From an uncultured Collinsella sp. (GTDB lineage: Bacteria; Actinomycetota; Coriobacteriia; Coriobacteriales; Coriobacteriaceae): a DNA stretch of 11,550 nucleotides. The translations under genes were made by a program, and so were the position numbers. Below, one piece after another: positions 6,306 to 11,550 of the stretch (position 1 is its first letter; each line of letters begins with the position of its first letter). The notes beneath the pieces are model-generated. The model had not been told where the DNA came from. It worked only from the letters and a program-made list of their open reading frames with translations, and ran no database searches. The DNA is taken from assembly GCA_959596505.1 (NCBI GenBank), contig CAUFWM010000043.1, forward strand, positions 1 through 11,550, read 5' to 3'.

Positions 6306-7349
6306 ATGGCGCTTTCTGAATACAGCAAGCGGCTGCTGGGCGCCTATGCCGAGCAGCCGTTCCTTATGGCTCCCATGGCGGGCGTGACCGACCCTGCCTA
6401 CCGTATCATGTGCCGCCGCCGCGGTGCCAACCTTGCCTACAGCGAGATGGTGAGCGTGGCGGGCCTTGCCTATGCCAGCAATAAGACGTGGCGCCTGGTG
6501 CTACCGGCCGACGAGGAGCAGCAGATTTGCGTGCAGCTCTTTGGCTCCAAACCCGATCAGTTTGCGAGCGCCGTCGCTGCCGTCGAGGAACGTGTGGGCG
6601 ATCGCCTGTCGCTCATCGATATCAACATGGCATGTCCCGCCCGCAAGGTCGTTACCAAGGGCGAGGGCTCGGCGCTCATGCGCACGCCCGACCTGGCCGA
6701 GAAGATCGTCGAGGCCACGGTGGGCGCGGCGCACGTGCCCGTGACCGTCAAGATTCGCAAGGGCTTTTATGCCGAGGACCGCAATGCCGCGACATTTGCC
6801 CAGATGCTTGAGAGTGCAGGGGCAGCTGCGGTGGCGGTGCACGGCCGCTGTGCCACGCAGCTCTATACTGGCCAGGCCGATTGGTCGGTCGTCGATGAGG
6901 TGGCCGACGCCGTCGAGATTCCCGTTATCGGTTCGGGCGATGTGTTCTGCGCCGAGGATGCGGCGGAACGCCTGCGCAACTCGGGCGCCAGTGCCGTGTT
7001 TATCGCGCGCGGTATCTATGGCAACCCCTGGGTGTTCGGTGATGCTCGAGCCCTTGCACTCGATGGCACGCCAGTACCGGTGCGTAGCTCGGTCGAGCGC
7101 CTGGATGCCCTGCGCGAGCACCTGACGCTCACGCATGAGCTGTTGCCGCTTATGTCACGTGCCCGCACGTACGCGAGCTGGTATCTTAAGGGCATGCCCC
7201 ATGCCGCCGCCTGGCGCGCGCAGGTGGTGCGCTGCTCCACATACGAGGAGTTCATGGCATTGGTCGATGATATCGAGCGCGATGTGGTGGCCTGCGAGGC
7301 CGCGCTTGCCGCCGGCGAGTCGGTGCCCGCTCATCCGCTGGAGGCCTAA
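6306..7349 (+). CDS. dusB: tRNA-dihydrouridine synthase, DusB/NifR3 type
   Basis: This enzyme reduces specific uridines in the tRNA D-loop to dihydrouridine using FMN and NADPH. The 347-residue protein has an N-terminal TIM barrel with APMAGVTDPAYR (from residue 22), INMACPARKVVTKGEGSALM, whose Cys110 is the expected catalytic acid, the FMN/substrate residues TVKIRKG (147-153, Lys149) and HGR (179-181), then GSGDVF (209-214) and IARGIYGNPWVF (233-244), a phosphate-binding signature of DusB. The C-terminal helical domain follows. ATG 6306 is 4 bases after the lepA stop with only a weak GTAGGT-like site before it, so translation may be coupled to lepA. hemW starts 2 bases downstream. The gene symbol follows the bacterial DusB subgroup; a Dus of another subgroup is less likely given the NxxCPAxKVVxxxxGSALM pattern. 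Confidence 0.95.
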   Translation: MALSEYSKRLLGAYAEQPFLMAPMAGVTDPAYRIMCRRRGANLAYSEMVSVAGLAYASNKTWRLVLPADEEQQICVQLFGSKPDQFASAVAAVEERVGDRLSLIDINMACPARKVVTKGEGSALMRTPDLAEKIVEATVGAAHVPVTVKIRKGFYAEDRNAATFAQMLESAGAAAVAVHGRCATQLYTGQADWSVVDEVADAVEIPVIGSGDVFCAEDAAERLRNSGASAVFIARGIYGNPWVFGDARALALDGTPVPVRSSVERLDALREHLTLTHELLPLMSRARTYASWYLKGMPHAAAWRAQVVRCSTYEEFMALVDDIERDVVACEAALAAGESVPAHPLEA

Positions 7350-7351
7350 CG

Positions 7352-8584
7352 GTGGCCGTTACCGCGCTGTACTTCCACGTGCCGTTTTGCGCCCAAAAGT
7401 GCCGATACTGCGACTTTGACTCACGCAGTTTTGCTTCGTGCGACCTGAGTGCTGCGCTCGATGTCTATTTTGAGCAACTGTATGCGCGCCTCGATGCCTT
7501 TGGCGACGCAGGCGCGCTTGCGCAGGTCCGCACCGTCTATGTTGGCGGCGGTACGCCGTCGCTGGCAGGAGAGCGTCTGGTGGAGCTTGCCCGGCGTATT
7601 TGCATGTGGTGCAAGCCCGTTGAGTTTACCTGCGAGGCCAATCCCGAGTCGTTGACCGCCGGGCTTGCCACTGCGCTTGCCAAGGTCGGTGTCACACGCG
7701 TCTCTCTGGGAGTTCAAACCCTCGACAACGCCGAGCTTGCTGCGATTGGCCGTATTCACGATGCCGATCGGACGCTCGCTGCCATCACGACGGTTAAGGA
7801 CGCTGGGCTCGATGTGTCCTGCGACCTGATGTGCGGACTTCCCGGGCAGACCGCCGTAAGCTGGCAACGCACGCTCGATGGCGTGCTGGCGGCGGCGCCG
7901 CATCATGTGTCGGTGTACCCGCTCACGCTCGAGGAGGGCACGCCGCTCTACCACATGGCGTGTCGCGACGAGTCGCTCGAGCCCGACGAGGATTTTCAGG
8001 CTGCGTGCATGGACGCGGCGCGTGAGTGCCTGGGTGCGGCCGGCTATCACCCGTATGAGGTGGCAAGCTACGCGCTCGACGGACATGAGTGTGCCCACAA
8101 CATTGCCTATTGGACCGGACAGGGCTATCTGGGCTTGGGCCGCTCTGCCGCCGGTATGCTCGACGCCGAGGATTTCGATCGCTTGGCCGGGCTGTTTCCC
8201 GACGTGCCTGCTCGCGGCGATGCGTATCGCGTGCGCTTGGTGCAACGCGACGACGCCGCGACGACGTTTGATGCCGAGTATCTGTCGCAGCGCGAGGCTG
8301 CGGCCGAGGATTTGATGCTCGCCTGCCGCATGACGCGTGGCATTGGGCCCGATCTGTTGGTTCGCTCGGCAAGCGTGATCGCTGCAGACGAGCTGGTGGC
8401 GGCCTGTGACCGTGCGCTCGAGTTGGGTCTTGCCACTTGGGTGCCCGATTATGTCGAGGGGCATGCGGGGTGCGTCGCCTCGAAAGACGTTATCGCAGGT
8501 CGTGCCCACGCCCGTTTAGCGCCCACCCACTTGGGCTGGCTCGATGGAAATGTGCTGTTCGAGCTGTTTTGGGGTCTAGCTTAG
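7352..8584 (+). CDS. hemW: Radical SAM heme chaperone HemW (HemN-like)
   Basis: HemW binds heme and a 4Fe-4S cluster and delivers heme to membrane enzymes; many databases still label it oxygen-independent coproporphyrinogen III oxidase. The 410-residue protein begins YFHVPFCAQKCRYCDFDS, with the cluster motif Cys13-x3-Cys17-x2-Cys20 followed by DF, then GGGTP (65-69), EANPES (95-100), GVQTLD, GLPGQT (162-167) and HNIAYWTGQGYLGLG (249-263), all HemW/HemN family hallmarks. It lacks the longer N-terminus usual in true HemN, which favours HemW. The usual family AHS/SAHS after GLG is replaced by RSAAGML, a small deviation. GTG 7352 is supported by GGAGG at 7340-7344 within the end of dusB, 7 bases upstream. 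It is the last gene of the lepA-dusB-hemW group; a new promoter-like element begins 2 bases after its stop. Confidence 0.92.
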   Translation: MAVTALYFHVPFCAQKCRYCDFDSRSFASCDLSAALDVYFEQLYARLDAFGDAGALAQVRTVYVGGGTPSLAGERLVELARRICMWCKPVEFTCEANPESLTAGLATALAKVGVTRVSLGVQTLDNAELAAIGRIHDADRTLAAITTVKDAGLDVSCDLMCGLPGQTAVSWQRTLDGVLAAAPHHVSVYPLTLEEGTPLYHMACRDESLEPDEDFQAACMDAARECLGAAGYHPYEVASYALDGHECAHNIAYWTGQGYLGLGRSAAGMLDAEDFDRLAGLFPDVPARGDAYRVRLVQRDDAATTFDAEYLSQREAAAEDLMLACRMTRGIGPDLLVRSASVIAADELVAACDRALELGLATWVPDYVEGHAGCVASKDVIAGRAHARLAPTHLGWLDGNVLFELFWGLA

Positions 8585-8585
8585 G

Positions 8586-8600
8586 CCGCTCGGGTAGAAT
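8586..8600 (+). promoter_or_regulatory. Putative promoter (-10 region) of the membrane DnaJ-like gene
   Basis: CCGCTCGGGTA (8586-8596) overlaps the -10-like TAGAAT (8595-8600), directly after the hemW stop. The 11-mer is identical to that before lepA, and CCGCA follows a few bases later in both. The predicted transcription start is near 8607, about 36 bases before the ATG. No convincing -35 hexamer is visible at normal spacing. No CIRCE or HAIR heat-shock operator is visible nearby. Confidence 0.55.
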
Positions 8601-8627
8601 TACCGCAATATATACGCTGCTGTGAGC

Positions 8628-8634
8628 AGGAGGT
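8628..8634 (+). promoter_or_regulatory. Strong ribosome binding site deciding the DnaJ-like start
   Basis: AGGAGGT lies 8 bases before ATG 8643. It rules out the in-frame GTG at 8622, which precedes it, and makes ATG 8652 (17 bases away) less likely. Confidence 0.85.
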
Positions 8635-8642
8635 TGCCGCGC

Positions 8643-9746
8643 ATGGCGACGATGAACGAAAAAGATTACTACGAGATTTTGGGTGTCTCCAAGGACGCCA
8701 CCTCGCGTGATATACAGAAGGCCTTCCAGCAAAAGGCCCGCAAGCTCCATCCGGACGTCAACAAAGAACCTGATGCCGAGGAAAAGTTTAAAGAGGTTTC
8801 CGAGGCCTACGCCGTGCTTTCGGACGAGCAGAAGCGTGCGCGCTACGACGCCATGCGCTCGGGCAACCCCTTCGCCGGCGCTCCTACGGCTTCGCCCTAT
8901 GGCGGCGGCTACGCCGGCAGCGCAGGCTATGGCAATCCCTTTGAGGGCGGCTTTCCCTTTGGTGGCGCCTGGGGCCAGCCGCGTCGCGGGCAGGCTGCCT
9001 ATAATCCCGAGAACGGCGCCAACGTGGTCGTCGATATCAAGCTCGACGCTAAGGAGGCCAAGGGCGGTGCCCGCAAGACCGTCCGCTATACGCGCTTCGA
9101 TACCTGTGGCCACTGTGGCGGCTCGGGTTCTGTTTCGTCCGAGCATGCACATACCTGTCCGAGCTGCGGTGGTCGCGGCCACATCGATGTCGACCTGTCC
9201 TTCCTGTTCGGTGCCGGCACGTTTCAGTCGGTCTGCCCCGAGTGCGGCGGTTCCGGTAAGGTCGTCGCCGACCCCTGCCCCGATTGCGGCGGCAGCGGCC
9301 GTGTCCGTGTGACCTCCGAGCAGACGATTGAGTTTCCTGCCGGTACGCACGATGGCGACGAGGTCCGCATTGGCGGCATGGGTCACGCCGGCACCAACGG
9401 TGCCTCGGGTGGCGATCTGGTCGGCCGCGCTCATGTCGAGGCCGAGCGTCTGGAGGGCAAGGCTCGTACCGGTTTTTACCTGATGGGCATCGTGGCGCCG
9501 TTTTTGGTACTCTCGGCCATCTCGGGCGTGTTCTCGGCCTTTGCCGTGATGTGCTTTATTCCGTTTGCCATGGGCCTGTTCATGGTGCTTTCGGACGGCG
9601 TGCTTCATCGCAGCCTGCTGTGGTGGAAGCGCGGTGCGATGCAGTTTGCCAACGGTTTTGCCAATGGCTTCATGTTCGCGCTCGTGTCGGTTTGGTTCGC
9701 GAGCTGCTCGCAACGGGCCATGCTTTCGCCTTACCAAATGCAATAA
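8643..9746 (+). CDS. Membrane-anchored DnaJ-like co-chaperone (J domain, zinc fingers, C-terminal transmembrane segments)
   Basis: J-domain proteins stimulate the ATPase of DnaK and deliver clients. This 367-residue protein begins with a complete J domain (about 4-70, DYYEILGV, HPD at 36-38, YAVLSDEQKRARYD), then a Gly/Phe/Tyr-rich linker (about 73-125). The CxxCxGxG zinc region is complete: CGHCGGSG (155-162), CPSCGGRG (172-179), CPECGGSG (198-205) and CPDCGGSG (212-219). It continues into FPAGTHDGDEVRIGGMGHAG, part of the first C-terminal beta domain of class I DnaJ, to about residue 265. Then, instead of the second beta domain and dimerisation helix, come hydrophobic stretches: FYLMGIVAPFLVLSAISGVF (278-297), an adjoining 299-317, a short WWKRG linker and a third (about 335-355). 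The frame and codon use stay coherent through this region, so a frameshift is unlikely. I infer a J protein held at the cytoplasmic membrane, perhaps recruiting DnaK there. It precedes the canonical dnaJ by 81 bases. Confidence 0.88.
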   Translation: MATMNEKDYYEILGVSKDATSRDIQKAFQQKARKLHPDVNKEPDAEEKFKEVSEAYAVLSDEQKRARYDAMRSGNPFAGAPTASPYGGGYAGSAGYGNPFEGGFPFGGAWGQPRRGQAAYNPENGANVVVDIKLDAKEAKGGARKTVRYTRFDTCGHCGGSGSVSSEHAHTCPSCGGRGHIDVDLSFLFGAGTFQSVCPECGGSGKVVADPCPDCGGSGRVRVTSEQTIEFPAGTHDGDEVRIGGMGHAGTNGASGGDLVGRAHVEAERLEGKARTGFYLMGIVAPFLVLSAISGVFSAFAVMCFIPFAMGLFMVLSDGVLHRSLLWWKRGAMQFANGFANGFMFALVSVWFASCSQRAMLSPYQMQ

Positions 9747-9760
9747 CATCAAACCCTCTG

Positions 9761-9788
9761 TTTGCGGCCGGCCCAGCTTGGGTATAGG
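9761..9788 (+). promoter_or_regulatory. Putative promoter of dnaJ
   Basis: A -10-like TATAGG (9783-9788) is preceded by CAGCTTGGGTA (9774-9784), which matches 9 of 11 bases of the CCGCTCGGGTA element seen before lepA and the DnaJ-like gene. A weak -35-like TTTGCG (9761-9766) is 16 bases away. Transcription would start near 9795, about 33 bases before the GTG. dnaJ could also be read from the upstream promoter, as no terminator is seen at 9747-9827. Confidence 0.45.
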
Positions 9789-9813
9789 ACGCACTGTGAC
9801 AATAATGAAAGTC

Positions 9814-9820
9814 GGAAGGA
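9814..9820 (+). promoter_or_regulatory. Ribosome binding site deciding the dnaJ GTG start
   Basis: GGAAGGA lies 7 bases before GTG 9828, which gives the expected N-terminus SENRDYYEVLGV. In-frame codons upstream as far as 9762 would extend the protein into the promoter-like element with an unrelated leader peptide. Confidence 0.75.
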
Positions 9821-9827
9821 TTCGGTC

Positions 9828-10976
9828 GTGTCGGAAAATAGGGATTACTACGAGGTACTTGGCGTCGACAAGGATGCCGACGCGCGGACGATTAAGCGCG
9901 CGTTTCTAAAGAAGGCCCGTACCGTACACCCGGACGTTTCGGACGACCCCGAGGCCGAGGCCAAGTTCAAGGAGCTCAACGAGGCCTATTCCGTTCTTTC
10001 CGATGAGCAGAAGCGTGCTAACTACGACCGTTACGGCACTGCCGACGGCCCTGGTGGTTCGGGCTACGTCGATATCAACGATATCTTTGGTGGTATGGGC
10101 ATGGACGACTTGTTCTCGTCGTTTTTTGGCGGCGGTGCCGGCGGTGGCGCCCGCAGCCGTCGCGAGCGTCGTCGCGGTCGTGACATGGCCATCTCGCTTT
10201 CGGTGACGCTCGAGGAGGCGGCGCTCGGCTGCAAAAAGACAATCAGCTATGACCGCTTTGCTCCTTGCGAGGACTGCAATGGCACCGGTAGGGCAGAGGG
10301 CGCACAGGAAAAGCAGTGCGGCCGCTGCCACGGCACGGGCTATGTCACGACGGTTCAGCGATCGTTTTTGGGCCAGGTTCAGTCTTCCTCGCCTTGCCCC
10401 GACTGCCATGGCGAGGGCACGGTTATCGACCATCCCTGCGAGACCTGCGATGGTCAGGGCCGCACGCCTTCGCATGAAAAGATCGACATCGATATTCCCG
10501 CCGGCGTTTCGACCGGTCGCCAGCTGCGTGTGAGCGGCTTTGGCGAGGCCGGCCTTCGCGGCGAGCCTTCGGGCGACCTGATTGTCAACGTGCGCGTTGC
10601 CGACCATGAGCGCTTTAAGCGCAACGGTGACGACCTGTACCTGGTGAGCGATATCTCGATTGCGCAGGCTGCGCTCGGCTGCGAGATCGATGTCGAGGGC
10701 ATTATGCCCGACGAGGTCGTTAAGGTGTGCGTCCCCGCCGGCGCCCAGTACGGCGACACCGTGAGCGTCAATAATTACGGCATGCCGCGCATTGGCGGTG
10801 GCGGTTCGCGTGGCCGCTTGATCGTGCAACTGCGCGTGGTCGTTCCCACCAATCTTTCCAATAAGCAGCGCGAGCTGCTCCGTGCTTTTGCCGATGAGAT
10901 GGGCGATGACGTCGCTTCCGGTAAGAAGTCGGTGACCGACCGTATCAAGAGTGCCCTCGACGATATCCTCGATTAA
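9828..10976 (+). CDS. dnaJ: Chaperone protein DnaJ (class I Hsp40)
   Basis: DnaJ binds unfolded clients, passes them to DnaK and stimulates its ATPase. The 382-residue protein has the full class I architecture and normal length: J domain about 4-68 with RDYYEVLGV and HPD at 34-36, a Gly/Phe segment with DINDIFGGMGMDDLF and a FFGGG run, then an Arg-rich patch (SRRERRRGRD). The zinc-binding region has CEDCNGTG (147-154), CGRCHGTG (164-171), CPDCHGEG (190-197) and CETCDGQG (204-211). Both C-terminal beta domains follow (IPAGVSTGRQLRVSGFGEAG; GDLYLVSDISIAQAALG region; VPAGAQYGDTVSVNNYGMP), then a short helical tail. The upstream DnaJ-like protein has a very similar J domain (shared VLSDEQKRA, HPDV), so the two look like paralogues. 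dnaK, grpE and hrcA are not in this window. mtaB starts 10 bases after the stop, and its ribosome binding site overlaps the dnaJ stop codon, suggesting co-transcription. Confidence 0.96.
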   Translation: MSENRDYYEVLGVDKDADARTIKRAFLKKARTVHPDVSDDPEAEAKFKELNEAYSVLSDEQKRANYDRYGTADGPGGSGYVDINDIFGGMGMDDLFSSFFGGGAGGGARSRRERRRGRDMAISLSVTLEEAALGCKKTISYDRFAPCEDCNGTGRAEGAQEKQCGRCHGTGYVTTVQRSFLGQVQSSSPCPDCHGEGTVIDHPCETCDGQGRTPSHEKIDIDIPAGVSTGRQLRVSGFGEAGLRGEPSGDLIVNVRVADHERFKRNGDDLYLVSDISIAQAALGCEIDVEGIMPDEVVKVCVPAGAQYGDTVSVNNYGMPRIGGGGSRGRLIVQLRVVVPTNLSNKQRELLRAFADEMGDDVASGKKSVTDRIKSALDDILD

Positions 10977-10985
10977 GGAGCCCGC

Positions 10986-11550
10986 GTGCTCGCACCCCAT
11001 ATTTCCGTCGTCAACCTCGGCTGCCGTGTCAACCGGGTTGAGTCTGACCGTATCACTGCCGATCTTATGCGCCTGGGTTTTGCTATGGTGGAGCCCCAGG
11101 ATGCCGACCTGATCGTCATTAACACCTGTGCCGTTACGGGCGAGGCCGAGGCCAAGACCCGTAAGGCCGTCCGTCATGCGCTGGCCCATCCAAATGAGCC
11201 CTATGTAGTCGTGACCGGATGCGTGGTCAATTTGCATCCCGAGGAGCTGTTGGAGCTTTCGGATCGCGTGATTGCCGAGCCGTCTAAGATCGATGTCGCC
11301 GAACGTGTCTGCGATGTGCTGGGTGTCGAATCCGATAGTGTGGCCGCCTGCAGCGACAGCGATGTGGTCGACGCTCTGGGTCGCTCGCGTCTGGGTGTGA
11401 AGATCCAGGATGGCTGCAACCACCGTTGCACCTATTGCATCGTGTGGAAGGCCCGCGGTCCCGAGCGTTCCGTGCCCGTCGAGTCCGTGCTTGAGCAAGT
11501 TCGCGAGGCCCAGGAGGCCGGCGTGCCCGAGGTGGTGCTGACCGGTGTGA
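10986..11550 (+). CDS. mtaB: tRNA (N6-threonylcarbamoyladenosine-37) 2-methylthiotransferase MtaB, 3' partial
   Basis: MtaB adds a methylthio group to t6A37 of tRNAs decoding ANN codons, giving ms2t6A; it is a radical SAM enzyme with two 4Fe-4S clusters. The 188 residues visible include the N-terminal UPF0004 domain with its three cluster cysteines: VVNLGCRVNRVES (Cys13), VINTCAVTGEAEAKTRK (Cys48) and VVVTGCVVN (Cys79). The radical SAM motif CNHRCTYC follows (Cys144, 148, 151), then IVWKARGPERS. NLGCRVN and TGEAEAKTRK favour MtaB over MiaB and RimO. GTG 10986 is supported by AAGGAG at 10975-10980, which overlaps the dnaJ stop TAA, 5 bases upstream. The IVPxARG segment usual after the cluster is IVWKARG here. 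The frame is open at the right edge, so the rest of the barrel and the TRAM domain lie outside. Confidence 0.93.
   Translation, partial: MLAPHISVVNLGCRVNRVESDRITADLMRLGFAMVEPQDADLIVINTCAVTGEAEAKTRKAVRHALAHPNEPYVVVTGCVVNLHPEELLELSDRVIAEPSKIDVAERVCDVLGVESDSVAACSDSDVVDALGRSRLGVKIQDGCNHRCTYCIVWKARGPERSVPVESVLEQVREAQEAGVPEVVLTGV

Noticed and set aside
4499..6328. A 609-codon open frame on the minus strand opposite lepA
   Set aside because: It mirrors the codon bias of a high-GC gene on the other strand; the product is low-complexity (rich in Leu, Val, Asp, Gly, Arg) with no recognisable domain, and the + strand lepA is certain.
9440..9746. Frameshift as the cause of the atypical C-terminus of the DnaJ-like protein
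   Set aside because: Codon use stays biased and coherent through the hydrophobic part, and neither alternative frame downstream shows DnaJ C-terminal domain sequence.
8490..9794. A 434-codon open frame on the minus strand opposite hemW's end and the DnaJ-like gene
   Set aside because: Shadow of the + strand gene; the + strand product has J-domain and zinc motifs in exact order.
9747..9827. Terminator between the two dnaJ genes
   Set aside because: No stem followed by a T-run is visible; only a GC-rich patch (GCGGCCGGCCC) without the required T-tract.
9906..11498. A 530-codon open frame on the minus strand opposite dnaJ and mtaB
   Set aside because: It spans two well-identified + strand genes and has the Ala/Gly/Arg-rich composition of an antisense shadow, with no family motif.
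1..11550. Mobile elements, CRISPR arrays, tRNA or rRNA genes, riboswitches
   Set aside because: No transposase or integrase motifs, no spaced direct repeats, no cloverleaf or recognised aptamer pattern was seen; all space is taken by core genes and short gaps.

Overview
The window comes from a high-GC bacterial chromosome. Gene content, GC-rich third codon positions and gene order suggest the class Coriobacteriia (Actinomycetota), most likely Collinsella or a close relative. That placement is inferred from overall protein character and was not confirmed by a search. All genes lie on the + strand, are tightly packed, and are mostly core housekeeping functions. No mobile element, CRISPR array, tRNA, rRNA or phage gene is visible, and no gene-free stretch exceeds about 135 bases.

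Layout: (1) bases 1-2953 carry a DNA-uptake pair, the 3' part of comEA and a complete comEC, overlapping by ATGA. (2) A promoter at about 2962-2991 drives holA, the delta subunit of the DNA polymerase III clamp loader. (3) rpsT (ribosomal protein S20) has its own promoter, a structured leader, a GTG start and a strong intrinsic terminator. (4) lepA (elongation factor 4), dusB (tRNA dihydrouridine synthase) and hemW (radical SAM heme chaperone) are separated by only 4 and 2 bases and read as one operon; lepA may be translated from a leaderless mRNA. (5) Two DnaJ-family genes follow in tandem, each with its own promoter-like element. The second is a complete class I DnaJ. The first keeps the J domain, a Gly/Phe-rich linker and all four zinc-finger motifs, but its C-terminal substrate-binding and dimerisation part is replaced by hydrophobic membrane segments. 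(6) mtaB (tRNA t6A37 methylthiotransferase) starts 10 bases after dnaJ and runs off the right edge.

Functionally the window links DNA uptake, replication, translation (S20, EF4, two tRNA-modifying enzymes), heme trafficking and protein folding. The order comEA-comEC-holA-rpsT-lepA-hemW-...-dnaJ-...-mtaB resembles the conserved Gram-positive arrangement, but hrcA, grpE and dnaK, usual between hemW and dnaJ in many Firmicutes, are absent here, and dusB sits between lepA and hemW. The least ordinary item is the membrane-anchored DnaJ-like protein at 8643-9746. A second notable signal is a recurring CCGCTCGGGTA-type -10 element ahead of holA, lepA and both dnaJ genes.
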